From positions 310,001 through 374,000 of the forward strand of contig NZ_PYWA01000002.1 of NCBI RefSeq assembly GCF_003056335.1: a stretch of 64,000 nt of DNA. Direction: 5' to 3'. Below the pieces are notes generated by a model. The model did no database searches, was not told the origin of the DNA, and was given only the letters and a program-made list of their open reading frames with translations. Below, one piece after another: positions 25,877 to 34,474 of the stretch. The position numbers were made by a program, and so were the translations under genes. This DNA comes from Paracoccus indicus. Its GTDB lineage: Bacteria > Pseudomonadota > Alphaproteobacteria > Rhodobacterales > Rhodobacteraceae. Position 1 is the first letter of the stretch. Every line of letters starts with the position of its first letter.

Positions 25877-28517
25877 GACGCTGGTCCTGGCCTGTCTGGC
25901 CTATGTGGCGCTGATGTTCGCCGTCGCCTATGCCGCCGACCGGGCGGCGGCGCGGGGGCGGGTGCGATGTCTGGATCATCCGCTGGTTTATACGCTGTCG
26001 CTGTCGGTCTATTGCTCGGCTTGGACGTTCTACGGGGCGGTCGGCTATGCCTCGCGCTCGGGGTTGGAGTTCCTGACGATCTACCTGGGGCCGACCATCG
26101 TCTTTTGCGGCGCATGGTGGGGGCTGCGCCGGCTGGTGCGGGTGGCGCGGATGCATCACGTCACCTCGGTCGCCGATCTGGTCTCGGCGCGGTTCGGCAA
26201 GTCGAACCGGCTGGCGGCGCTGGTGACGCTGATCGCGGTGATCGCGGCGACGCCCTATGTCGCGCTGCAGCTGCAATCGGTGCGCCTGTCCTTCGAGGTC
26301 TTCGCCACCGATCCGCGCGGCATGGGTGGGTCGGACGCGCTTGGCGGGACGGCGCTCTGGGTGGCGGCGGGGCTGGCGGTCTTCACCATCCTCTTCGGCA
26401 CGCGCAACCTGGCCGCCGACGAACGCCACCATGGCGTCGTCACCGCCATCGCGCTGGAGGCCGTCGTCAAGCTGGCGGCCTTCATCGCGCTTGGCGTCTT
26501 CGTCATCTGGGGGTTGGCCGACGGGCCATCCGACATGCTGGACCGCATCAGCCGCGCCAGTCTGGACCCCCGCGTCGCCGAGGGCTGGCTGCTGCGCCCC
26601 GACCGCTGGACGGCGCTGATCGTGATCTCGGGCGCGGCGATCCTGACCCTGCCCCGCATGTTCCAGGTGCTGGTGGTCGAGGCCGCCGACGAGGAACGCC
26701 TGCACGTCGCAGGCTGGGCCTTCCCGGCCTATCTGTTCGCCATGTCGCTTTTCGTGCTGCCCATCGCCGTGATGGGTCGCGAGCTGATGCCCGCGGATGC
26801 CAATCCCGACCTCTACGTGCTGACGCTGCCTGCGGCGGCGGGGCAGGACATGCTGGCGCTGCTGGTCTTTCTGGGCGGTTTCTCGGCGGCGACATCCATG
26901 GTGGTCGTCTGCGCGATCGCGGTGGCGACCATGGTGTCGAACCACTGGCTGGTGCCCGCCTGGCTGGCCCTGCGCCGCATCCCGGCCAGCGAGGAGATGG
27001 ACGATCTGCGCGGCTTCGTCCTGAACGCGCGGCGGTTGGCGATCCTGGCGGTCGTGGCGGCGGGCTGGGTCTATCACCAGGCCTCGGGCGGGGCGGCGGC
27101 GCTGGCGGCGATGGGGCTGGTGGCCTTCAGCGGCATGGCGCAGGTCCTGCCTGCGATGGTCGGTGGCCTGCTGTGGCGCGGGGCGAACCGCAAAGGGGCC
27201 TATGCGGGCATCGGGGCAGGGTTCGTGCTGTGGATGGGGCTGGTCTTTCTGCCCTCGGTCGGGGTGGGGGGCGATATGACGGTGCTGCCGGGGATGGACC
27301 CTTGGACGGCTGCCGTGGCGCTGTCGCTTTCGGTGAACACGCTGGCCTTCGTGGGCGTCTCGATCTTCGGCTTCCCTGATCCGGTGGAACGCTTTCAGGG
27401 CCTGTCTTTCGTCAGCGCCATCGAGCCTTTGCGCCACAGCCGCGCCCGCAGCGCCGACGACCGGGCCGAGCCGCTCTTGGCCATGGCCCGCCGCATCTGG
27501 GGGCCCGACGCCGCCCTGCGGTTCTTCCAGGCCGAGGCGCGCGCGCAGGGGAAATCCGGCTATCTGCCCGATCTGACGCCGGATTTCCTGACCGGGCTGG
27601 AACGGCGGCTGGCGGGCTCCATCGGGGCGGCGACGGCCCATGCCATGATCGACCGCGTGGCGGGGGGCGTGGCACTGACAGTCTCGGACCTGCTGCAGGT
27701 CGCCGACGAGGCGCAGCGCGCCAAGGAGGAAACGCAGCGCCTGGAAGCCGCCCGCGCCGAGCTGGCCCGCACCGCCCGCCAGCTGCATCAGGCCAACGAC
27801 AAGCTGACCGCGCTGTCGGTGCAAAAGGACGCCTTCCTGGGCCAGATCAGCCATGAATTGCGCACGCCCATGACCTCGGTCCGCGCCTTTTCCGAGATCC
27901 TGATGGACGCCGATCTGCAGGATGCCGACCGCCAGCGTTTCGCGGGCATCATCCACCAGGAGGCCGGCCGTCTGACGCGGCTGCTGGATGATCTGCTGGA
28001 CCTGTCGGTTCTGGAAAGCGGGCGGGCGCAGCTGACGATCTCGGTGGTGAACCTGCACGATGTGATCACGCGGGCGGTGACGGCGGCTTCGGCCACGCGG
28101 CCCGAACGCGGCTTCCTGATCGACCGCGATCTGCCGTCCGAGCATCTGGGCCTGATCACCGATGCCGACCGGCTGCTGCAGGTGCTGATCAACGTCATCA
28201 GCAATGCGCGCAAATATTGCGACGCCGATCATCCCGTCATGACCATCCGCGTCAAGCGTCCGCAGGGCGGCGGGGCAGTGATCGACGTGATCGACAATGG
28301 CAGCGGCATCGACAGCGGCCGCCAGTCCCTGATCTTCGAGAAATTCGCCCGTCTGAACGACCCCGCGCGGGCAGGCGGGGCGGGGCTGGGGCTGGCCATC
28401 TGCCGCGAGATCATGCTGAACCTGGGCGGCGACATCGCCTATCTGCCGGGGCAGGGGGGTGCTGCCTTCCGCATCGTGCTGCCGCAGCGCCCGCCGGTCG
28501 GCTCGGGGTCTGATTAA
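25866..28517 (+). CDS. SLC5/SSS transporter-histidine kinase fusion (CbrA-like)
   Basis: 883 residues. Residues 1-520 form a sodium:solute symporter domain with about 13 helices (YSVYCSAWTFYGAVGYASRSG-like start). A coiled segment (about 605-650, rich in EAARAELARTARQL) leads to the kinase: H663 in GQISHELRTP, then an ATPase domain with VISNARKYC, DNGSGI and AGGAGLGLAIC. CbrA-type proteins couple transport or sensing of an amino acid to phosphorelay; the solute here is unknown. The gene starts inside the preceding gene's last codons. Confidence 0.9.
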   Translation: MPFETLVLACLAYVALMFAVAYAADRAAARGRVRCLDHPLVYTLSLSVYCSAWTFYGAVGYASRSGLEFLTIYLGPTIVFCGAWWGLRRLVRVARMHHVTSVADLVSARFGKSNRLAALVTLIAVIAATPYVALQLQSVRLSFEVFATDPRGMGGSDALGGTALWVAAGLAVFTILFGTRNLAADERHHGVVTAIALEAVVKLAAFIALGVFVIWGLADGPSDMLDRISRASLDPRVAEGWLLRPDRWTALIVISGAAILTLPRMFQVLVVEAADEERLHVAGWAFPAYLFAMSLFVLPIAVMGRELMPADANPDLYVLTLPAAAGQDMLALLVFLGGFSAATSMVVVCAIAVATMVSNHWLVPAWLALRRIPASEEMDDLRGFVLNARRLAILAVVAAGWVYHQASGGAAALAAMGLVAFSGMAQVLPAMVGGLLWRGANRKGAYAGIGAGFVLWMGLVFLPSVGVGGDMTVLPGMDPWTAAVALSLSVNTLAFVGVSIFGFPDPVERFQGLSFVSAIEPLRHSRARSADDRAEPLLAMARRIWGPDAALRFFQAEARAQGKSGYLPDLTPDFLTGLERRLAGSIGAATAHAMIDRVAGGVALTVSDLLQVADEAQRAKEETQRLEAARAELARTARQLHQANDKLTALSVQKDAFLGQISHELRTPMTSVRAFSEILMDADLQDADRQRFAGIIHQEAGRLTRLLDDLLDLSVLESGRAQLTISVVNLHDVITRAVTAASATRPERGFLIDRDLPSEHLGLITDADRLLQVLINVISNARKYCDADHPVMTIRVKRPQGGGAVIDVIDNGSGIDSGRQSLIFEKFARLNDPARAGGAGLGLAICREIMLNLGGDIAYLPGQGGAAFRIVLPQRPPVGSGSD

Positions 28518-28523
28518 CATTTT

Positions 28524-28548
28524 CTCAACCCTGAGGGGGCAGGTTGAG
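28524..28548. repeat. Inverted repeat between the kinase and FliM-like genes
   Basis: CTCAACC and GGTTGAG arms, 7 bases each, separated by 11 bases, just after the kinase stop. No T-run follows, so an operator or weak hairpin is more likely than a terminator. Confidence 0.4.
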
Positions 28549-28578
28549 GCCACGGGGACAGCGTGATTCGGACAAGAT

Positions 28579-29682
28579 ATGACCATGGCAGATGCTGAAG
28601 ATGGCGACCAGGGTGGACAGGCGGGCGGCGTCTTGCGGCGGATGCTGCGCAGTCGCAGCCAAGCGGAACCGCCCCGCGCGCCGGTGCTGCCACCCGCGCC
28701 CCCTCCGACACCCGCCAAGGCGGCAGCCACGGCCATAGGGCGCGCGGCGGAGCGCCTTTATGGATTGGGCATCGCCTCGGTCAAGGTGGCGCAGGGCGTG
28801 ATGACGCTGGCCGAACTGCCCGAGGTTCTGCCGGACCTGCCGCTGGTCGTCATGCTGCAGGGACCGGGCGAAAACCTGGGCGCGATCTCGCTGTGCCCGC
28901 AGACGGTCGCCAGCCTGATCGAGATCCAGGCCCTGGGCCGCGTCACCGCCCGCCCGCTGGAACGCCGCCGCCCGACCCGCAGCGATGCCACGCTCTGCGC
29001 CGATTTCATCAACATGCTGCTGACCGAACTGGCGGCAGAGACGGAGGGGCTGGACGGGTTCCAAGGCATCGCCGGATACCGTTTTCTGACCGCGCTGGAC
29101 GACCCGCGCCCCCTTGCGCTGATGCTGGAGGACAAGCCGCTGCGCAGCCTGACCTTCGATCTGCGGATCGGCGATACGGATCTGCGCGACGGTCAGGTGC
29201 TGCTTGTCCTGCCGCAGGCGCGCAAGCAGCCGGCCCCCAAGCCGCAGCCGACCCCCGCGCCGGTCGCTACCCCCGCGGCCACGGTCATCAAGCCTTCGCT
29301 TGGGGCACCCATGCAGCAGGCCCCGGTCGAGGTCGTCGGCGTCCTCTGCCGCCGCAAGGTGTCGCTGGCCGAATTGCGTGGGCTGGCACCGGGGCGCGTG
29401 CTGCAACTGCCGCGCGCCTGCCTGACCGATGCGCGGCTGGAAACGGCCGATGGCCAGATCCTTGCCGCCGGCAAATTCGGCGAGGCCGAGGGCTGTCATG
29501 CCATCCGCCTGCGGGATCGCGATGCCGCGCCCGCCGCCGAAACCTCCACCCCGGCCCGTGCCACCCCTATCCCTGATCCACCCGAGGATCTGGCCCAGCC
29601 CGACCCCTTCCGCCCCGGAACGGCCGTCGCAGCCCCCGCCGAGGGCACCGAAAACGCAACGATCCTGCGCCAAGCCCGCTGA
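28579..29682 (+). CDS. FliM/FliN (SpoA-domain) family protein
   Basis: 367 residues. The N-terminal 35 residues are basic and Pro-rich. A FliM-like middle domain follows (LYGLGIASVKVAQGVMTLAE, SDATLCADFINMLLTELA), and residues about 250-310 form a SpoA/FliN-like barrel (VGVLCRRKVSLAELRGLAPGRVLQL). Both ends carry low-complexity Pro/Ala linkers. In motile bacteria this fold forms the flagellar switch ring that binds CheY-P, but no flagellar genes are near. Standing after a single-domain receiver and a kinase, it may be a receiver-binding output protein. Confidence 0.7.
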   Translation: MTMADAEDGDQGGQAGGVLRRMLRSRSQAEPPRAPVLPPAPPPTPAKAAATAIGRAAERLYGLGIASVKVAQGVMTLAELPEVLPDLPLVVMLQGPGENLGAISLCPQTVASLIEIQALGRVTARPLERRRPTRSDATLCADFINMLLTELAAETEGLDGFQGIAGYRFLTALDDPRPLALMLEDKPLRSLTFDLRIGDTDLRDGQVLLVLPQARKQPAPKPQPTPAPVATPAATVIKPSLGAPMQQAPVEVVGVLCRRKVSLAELRGLAPGRVLQLPRACLTDARLETADGQILAAGKFGEAEGCHAIRLRDRDAAPAAETSTPARATPIPDPPEDLAQPDPFRPGTAVAAPAEGTENATILRQAR

Positions 29683-29697
29683 TATGACGCTTTAGCC

Positions 29698-29727
29698 TTG
29701 AAATCCGCGCGTTCCGGACGCATCTAA
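29698..29727 (+). promoter_or_regulatory. Candidate sigma-70 promoter of infA
   Basis: TTGAAA (29698-29703), 18-base spacer, ATCTAA (29722-29727), 42 bases before infA. Confidence 0.45.
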
Positions 29728-29769
29728 CAGCGGTCCCGAATCCTGCGGGATGCCAAGTATGGAGTGACC

Positions 29770-29988
29770 ATGGCCAAGGAAGAAATGCTCGAATTCCCCG
29801 GCGTCGTGAAAGAACTCCTGCCTAATGCGACATTCCGGGTCGAGCTTGAAAACGGCCATGAGATCATCGCACATATGGCAGGAAAGATGCGCAAGAACCG
29901 CATCCGCGTTCTGGCCGGCGACAAGGTTCAGGTTGAAATGAACACCTATGACCTGACCAAGGGGCGGATCAATTACCGCTTCAAGTAA
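29770..29988 (+). CDS. infA: Translation initiation factor IF-1
   Basis: 72 residues, complete S1-like OB fold: [40 protein letters not shown] and [12 protein letters not shown]. It occupies the ribosomal A site during initiation. Length and ends match the family exactly. It heads a run with maf, an RNase E/G-type gene and yacG. Confidence 0.97.
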   Translation: MAKEEMLEFPGVVKELLPNATFRVELENGHEIIAHMAGKMRKNRIRVLAGDKVQVEMNTYDLTKGRINYRFK

Positions 29989-30031
29989 GCTGTCCCAAGG
30001 GACGGCTGACGCCACCAACGGAGGCCGCCAC

Positions 30032-30634
30032 ATGGCCGAACTGCGCCCACCCCGGCTTGTGCTGGGATCGGCAAGCCTGCGCCGACTGGAACTGTTGGCG
30101 CAGATCGGCATCACGCCGCACGCGCTTCGCCCCGCCGACATCGATGAGACACCGCGACCGGGGGAAGCGGCGCGCGCCTATGTTCGCCGCATGGCGGTCG
30201 AGAAGGCGCAGGCCATCGCCCTTGAGTTGAACGAGGCATGCCTGACCGGCGATACGACCGTGATGGTCGGACGCCGCATTCTGGGCAAACCCGCCGACCG
30301 TGCTGAGGCCGCCGACTTCATGCGCCTGATGTCGGGGCGGCGGCATGTCGTCCTGACCTCGATGGCGCTGCGCCACGGCGACCGCCTTGCGGTGCGCCTG
30401 GTCGAGACCCGCGTCCGCATGCGCTCGCTGGATGAGGCGACGTTGCAGGCCTATTTGGACGTGGGCGACTGGCAGGGCAAGGCGGGCGCCTATGCGATCC
30501 AGGGGGCGGCTGCGGCCTTTATCCCGTGGATCCAGGGCTCGTTTTCCGCCGTCGTCGGCCTGCCATTGTCCGAAACCGCCGCCATGCTGGCCGCGATCGG
30601 CATCCATCCCCGCCTTGAAGGAGCATCCGCATGA
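30032..30634 (+). CDS. Maf-family nucleoside triphosphate pyrophosphatase
   Basis: 200 residues. The N-terminal LGSASLRRLELLAQIG replaces the usual SxSPRR with SASLRR; RPADIDETPRPGE and TGDTTVMVGRRILGKP give the other signature segments. Maf proteins hydrolyse non-canonical or UTP-type nucleotides and affect septum formation. The C-terminal GAYAIQGAAAAFIPWIQGSF is canonical. It overlaps the RNase gene by 4 bases. Confidence 0.9.
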   Translation: MAELRPPRLVLGSASLRRLELLAQIGITPHALRPADIDETPRPGEAARAYVRRMAVEKAQAIALELNEACLTGDTTVMVGRRILGKPADRAEAADFMRLMSGRRHVVLTSMALRHGDRLAVRLVETRVRMRSLDEATLQAYLDVGDWQGKAGAYAIQGAAAAFIPWIQGSFSAVVGLPLSETAAMLAAIGIHPRLEGASA

Positions 30635-31686
30635 TTGGTCGCCAAGTCGTTCTGGGCCAGATCTTCGGTCAAGAGGCCGCCGCCCTGATGGTTGATGGCC
30701 AGCTGGTCGATCTGCTGGTGGCCACCGATGCCGTGGCGCCCTTGGCACCCGGCGCGATCTGCCGGGCGCAGGCCGACCGCCTGATGAAGGGGCAGGGGGG
30801 CATCTTCGTCCAGTTGCCCGACGGTCAGACCGGCTATCTGCGCGACCGCAAGGGCGTGGCCGAGGGCAAGCCGCTGCTGGTTCAGGTCGCGGGCGTGGCC
30901 GAGGATGGCAAGGCCGTTCCCGTCACCACCCGCCTGATCTTCCGCGGTCGTCATGTGCTGGTGACACCGGGCAAGCCGGGGGTCAACGTCTCGCGCCAGA
31001 TCCGGATCGAGGATCGCCGCGACGAACTGCAAGCCTTGGGTCAGCAGGCCTTGGGCGACCGCAGCCATGGCCTGATCCTGCGCAGCGCCGCCGAAGCCGC
31101 CGACGATCAGGACATCACCGATGAGATCGCCGAACTGCTGGAACTGGCCGACGGCATCTGCGCCGAGACCTCCGGCAAGCCGGAACTTCTGCTGGACGCG
31201 CCGACCCCGTGGGAGCAGGCTTGGATGGATTGGGCCGAACCCGCCCCCGATGCAATCGAAGAGGGCGAGGACAGCTTCGAACGCTGCGGCGTTCTGGACG
31301 CCGTCGATGCGCTGCTGTCGGCGCGGATCGACCTGCAGGGGCAGGGCGATGCTTTCATCGAGCAGGCCCGCGCCCTGGTCGCCGTCGATGTGAACACCGG
31401 CAACGACAGCTCTGCCGCGGCAGGGCTAAAGGTCAACATCGCGCTGGCCCGTGAACTGCCCCGCCAATTGGCGCTGCGGGGTCTTGGCGGGCAGATCGTG
31501 GTCGATTTCGCCCCCATGCCCAAGCGCGACCGCGCGACGCTGGACCAGGTGCTTGGCGCCGCCTTCCGCAATGCGGGCGCCGAAACCACGCTGGTCGGCT
31601 GGACCGCGATGGGGCTTTACGAACTCAACCGCAAGCGCGACCGCGTCCCCCTGGCGCGTCTTGCCACGGCCAGCGGAGAGGCGTGA
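30631..31686 (+). CDS. Ribonuclease E/G family protein, short form
   Basis: 351 residues, shorter than E. coli RNase G (about 490). An S1-like start (GGIFVQLPDGQTGYLRDRKG) is followed by the catalytic DNase I-like region with VAVDVNTGN and QIVVDFAPMPKRDR, whose Asp residues bind magnesium. The zinc-link CPxC motif and the C-terminal small domain of RNase E are absent, so tetramer assembly may differ. Family members process rRNA and mRNA. It overlaps both maf and yacG. Confidence 0.88.
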   Translation: MIGRQVVLGQIFGQEAAALMVDGQLVDLLVATDAVAPLAPGAICRAQADRLMKGQGGIFVQLPDGQTGYLRDRKGVAEGKPLLVQVAGVAEDGKAVPVTTRLIFRGRHVLVTPGKPGVNVSRQIRIEDRRDELQALGQQALGDRSHGLILRSAAEAADDQDITDEIAELLELADGICAETSGKPELLLDAPTPWEQAWMDWAEPAPDAIEEGEDSFERCGVLDAVDALLSARIDLQGQGDAFIEQARALVAVDVNTGNDSSAAAGLKVNIALARELPRQLALRGLGGQIVVDFAPMPKRDRATLDQVLGAAFRNAGAETTLVGWTAMGLYELNRKRDRVPLARLATASGEA

Positions 31687-31847
31687 TGGCCTGCCCGATC
31701 TGTTCCAAGGAGAGCGTCCCGCAATACCGCCCGTTCTGTTCAAAACGCTGCGCGGATGTGGATCTGGCCAAGTGGCTGCGGGGGTCCTATGTGATCCCCG
31801 GCACGCCCTTGGACGACGTATCGTCCGATGAAAACGGATCCGATTGA
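31686..31847 (+). CDS. yacG: DNA gyrase inhibitor / zinc-binding protein YacG
   Basis: 53 residues with the zinc site CPIC ... FCSKRCADVDLAKWL, the full YacG signature. It binds gyrase B and blocks DNA binding in E. coli. ATG 31686 overlaps the RNase stop. The tail DDVSSDENGSD is acidic. Confidence 0.92.
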   Translation: MACPICSKESVPQYRPFCSKRCADVDLAKWLRGSYVIPGTPLDDVSSDENGSD

Positions 31848-31930
31848 AAAAAGGTGTTTTTGGGTCTGGACAGTCCCCGCGCCCCCTCGTAAATACGCCT
31901 CACCCGACGCGGCAATCTGCGTCACAAGGG

Positions 31931-32006
31931 GCCCGGATAGCTCAGTTGGTAGAGCAGCGGATTGAAAATCCGCGTGTCGGCGGTTCAAATCCGTCTCCGG
32001 GCACCA
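31931..32006 (+). tRNA. tRNA-Phe (anticodon GAA)
   Basis: 76 nt with encoded CCA. Acceptor GCCCGGA pairs with TCCGGGC, D arm GCTC..GAGC, anticodon GAA at 31964-31966, T arm GGCGGTTCAAATCCGTC. It follows yacG by about 80 bases. Confidence 0.97.
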
Positions 32007-32136
32007 TTTCATCGAATACATCACTGTTGGCTGCCGATTGTGGCAATGCTGCAATCCCGTAGTGCGTTGGCATGTCATGGCTTGACCTGAACGGGCAAAT
32101 TGGCAAACTTTTCCGAAGGGTCCCGGGCCTCGGACG

Positions 32137-33786
32137 ATGGCAGCGGGACGGAAAGGATCTGCGGTGGCTTCGGTCCTGGCATTCATTCAGATCGGCGGGG
32201 CGGTGGCGCTGTTGCTGTTCGGCCTCGGGCTGGTGCGCGACGGTGCGACCAAGGCTTTCGGCTTGCGGTTGAAGACCGCGATCGGGCTGGGCACGCGCAC
32301 GGGTTGGCGGGCGTTTCTGTCGGGGCTGGTCGCGACCTTGGGGCTGCAAAGCTCGACCGCGACGGCGCTGCTGACCGCATCCTTCGTCGACCGGGGCATG
32401 ATCCGGGGGCGGATGGCACAGATCGTCCTGCTGGGGGCGAATGTCGGCACCGCGTTGACGGCGCTGATCGTCTCGGCGGGGATCGAGGCGATCAGCCCCT
32501 TCCTGATGCTGCTGGGCTATGCGCTGTCCAAGCGCGGCGATGCCACTTGGTCGGGTACGGGCAGGGCACTGATGGGCATCGGCCTGATGCTGGTGTCCCT
32601 GTCGCTGCTGGGCGCCGCCACGCAGCCCCTGCGCGAGGCCCCGGCGATGGCGGGTTTCATCGTGCTGCTGGATCAGGCCTGGCCGGTGGCGCTGCTGTTC
32701 GCGACGGGGCTGGCGATCATGTGTTCCTCGTCGCTGGCGGCGGTGCTGCTGGTGCTGTCGCTGGATCTGCCTCCGGGGCTGGCCGTGGTCATGGTTCTGG
32801 GCGCCAATATTGGCGGCGCGGTGCCCCCGGTGCTGGCCACGCTGCGGTCCAAGGCCGCGACGCGCCGTCTGACTATCGGCAACCTGGTCGTGCGGACGGG
32901 CGGATCGCTGCTGGCGCTGCCCTTCGCGGGGCTGGCGGGGCAGGTTCTGACGGGTATGCCCTATGCGGGACTGGCAGTCATGGCGCACCTGGGGTTCAAC
33001 CTGCTGCTGGCGGTGCTGGTCTGGCCCTTGGCGCGGCCCCTGACGGTGATGCTGCGCAAGCTGTTGCCCGACCAGGAACCGCAGGGCGAGAACGCCCCGC
33101 AATGGCTGGACGAAGCCGCGTTGGAGACCCCGCAGATGGCCTTGGCCGGTGCCAGTCGCCAGGCGATGGAAATCGGCGACATGATCGACCGGATGTTGGA
33201 GCAGACCCGCCTTGCCTTCCGCAAGAGCGACGATGCGCCCCTGGAAGAGGTCGTCACGTTGGAAAAACGCGTCGATCAGCGGCAGCAGCAGGTCAAGACC
33301 TATCTGACGCGTCTTGGCCGTGGCGCGACCGAGGCCGAGCGTCGCCACACGATCAACATCCTCGATTACGTCATCAACCTTGAACATGTGGGCGACATCA
33401 TCGACCGGGGGCTGGCCGTGCAGGTCCGCAAGAAGATCGGCCTGCAGCTGCGCTTTTCCGACGAGGGGTACCAGGAGCTGGACAGCATGTTCCTGCAGAC
33501 CTTCGAGGTCCTGCGGTTGGCGCAGACCGTCTTCATGACGCGCGACAGCGAACTGGCCCGCCGCCTGATGGAGCTGAAGGTCGAGATCAGGAACCTGGAA
33601 CGGCAATCCTCGCAGCGCCACCTGATCCGGCTGCGCGAGGGCGTTCAGGAAACGCGCGAGACCTCATCGGTGCATCTGGACATCCTGCGCGACCTGAAAC
33701 GCATCAACGCGCATTTCATCTCGGTCGCGCATCCGATCCTGGACGAGGAGGGGCTGCTGTTCGAAAGCCGCCTGCGCGGGGGCTGA
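32137..33786 (+). CDS. Na/Pi cotransporter (NptA/YjbB-like) with PhoU-like domain
   Basis: 549 residues. Two inverted transport repeats carry the QSS-type signatures LQSSTATALLT and CSSSLAAVLL within about eight or nine helices; residues about 350-540 are soluble, helical and PhoU-like (MIDRMLEQTRLAF, HTINILDYVINLEHVGDII). Such proteins export or import phosphate with sodium. I saw no clear Pho box in the 130 bases between tRNA-Phe and the start. Confidence 0.9.
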   Translation: MAAGRKGSAVASVLAFIQIGGAVALLLFGLGLVRDGATKAFGLRLKTAIGLGTRTGWRAFLSGLVATLGLQSSTATALLTASFVDRGMIRGRMAQIVLLGANVGTALTALIVSAGIEAISPFLMLLGYALSKRGDATWSGTGRALMGIGLMLVSLSLLGAATQPLREAPAMAGFIVLLDQAWPVALLFATGLAIMCSSSLAAVLLVLSLDLPPGLAVVMVLGANIGGAVPPVLATLRSKAATRRLTIGNLVVRTGGSLLALPFAGLAGQVLTGMPYAGLAVMAHLGFNLLLAVLVWPLARPLTVMLRKLLPDQEPQGENAPQWLDEAALETPQMALAGASRQAMEIGDMIDRMLEQTRLAFRKSDDAPLEEVVTLEKRVDQRQQQVKTYLTRLGRGATEAERRHTINILDYVINLEHVGDIIDRGLAVQVRKKIGLQLRFSDEGYQELDSMFLQTFEVLRLAQTVFMTRDSELARRLMELKVEIRNLERQSSQRHLIRLREGVQETRETSSVHLDILRDLKRINAHFISVAHPILDEEGLLFESRLRGG

Positions 33787-33794
33787 CAGCCCCC
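33778..33794. terminator. Hairpin between convergent Na/Pi transporter and thiE-like genes
   Basis: Perfect 7-bp stem GGGGGCT/AGCCCCC with a 3-base loop, overlapping the transporter stop. There is no T-run, so termination efficiency is doubtful. Confidence 0.4.
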
Positions 33795-33802
33795 TGCGGG
33801 TC

Positions 33803-34405
33803 CTAGCCCCAAAGCTGCGAAAGGGCGGTGATCGGGTCGTCCTGCGCCCAGAGTTCCGGCCCGAGGGCGATGAAATCGCTGATGGGCGAAAGCTGCGCGA
33901 TCAGGTCGCGGGTGATGGCGCCTTCGGCCACGACCGGAACCTCGATCATCTCGGACCACCACTGGAACAGTTCCAGATCGACGACCTCGTTCTTGTAGAG
34001 CGCGGAATCGCCCACCGGGCCAAAGGACACGTAATCGGCCCCCAGTTCGGCGGCGGTCATGCCCTCGTGGCGCGAGGCGCCGCAGAAGGCGCCGACAATG
34101 GCATCATCGCCCAGTTCCTTGCGGGCATAGCGTATGCTGCGCGACCCGTCGTTCAGATGCACCCCGTCCAGCCCATGGCGCAGGGCCAGTTTGACGTGGT
34201 CGTCGATCACCACGGCCACGTCGCGGGCATGGGCGATCTCGCGCGCCATGTCGGCAAGGCGGCCCAGCTCGTCCTCCTCGCCGCCGCCGCGGATGCGCAG
34301 GCAGGAGGGGGCGAAGCGGTCCATCACCTCGGCCAGCATGGGACCAAGGGCATGGGCCTGCGCGCCGGCAGGGGTCATCAGGTACAATTGCGAGGCATCG
34401 GTCAT
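33803..34405 (-). CDS. Thiamine phosphate synthase (ThiE)-like protein
   Basis: 200 residues, TIM-barrel: VVIDDHVKLALRHGLDGVHL, then VGAFCGASRHEGMTAAELGADYVSFGPV and VVAEGAITRDLI. ThiE joins the thiazole and pyrimidine phosphates. The pyrophosphate-binding region appears modified (GPVGDSALYKNE), so this may be a thiE paralogue (a TenI/ThiE-like protein) rather than the main enzyme. Divergent from the tRNA methyltransferase gene. Confidence 0.75.
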   Translation of the reverse strand: MTDASQLYLMTPAGAQAHALGPMLAEVMDRFAPSCLRIRGGGEEDELGRLADMAREIAHARDVAVVIDDHVKLALRHGLDGVHLNDGSRSIRYARKELGDDAIVGAFCGASRHEGMTAAELGADYVSFGPVGDSALYKNEVVDLELFQWWSEMIEVPVVAEGAITRDLIAQLSPISDFIALGPELWAQDDPITALSQLWG

Positions 34406-34474
34406 GGCGTGTCTCCTTTGTGTCGCAGATAGCGCAGCTTGCCGCGCGCCGCCAGACGGACTATTTGCCAGATC

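Noticed and set aside
25152..28736. 1194-codon open frame on the minus strand
   Set aside because: Lies opposite the transporter-kinase fusion and the response regulator; low-complexity Arg/Gln/His composition and no domains.
32007..32136. Pho box upstream of the Na/Pi transporter
   Set aside because: A TGTCAT-like hexamer is present near 32071 but lacks the second correctly spaced repeat.
31942..33621. 559-codon open frame on the minus strand
   Set aside because: Crosses the tRNA-Phe gene and the Na/Pi transporter; composition is that of antisense shadow.
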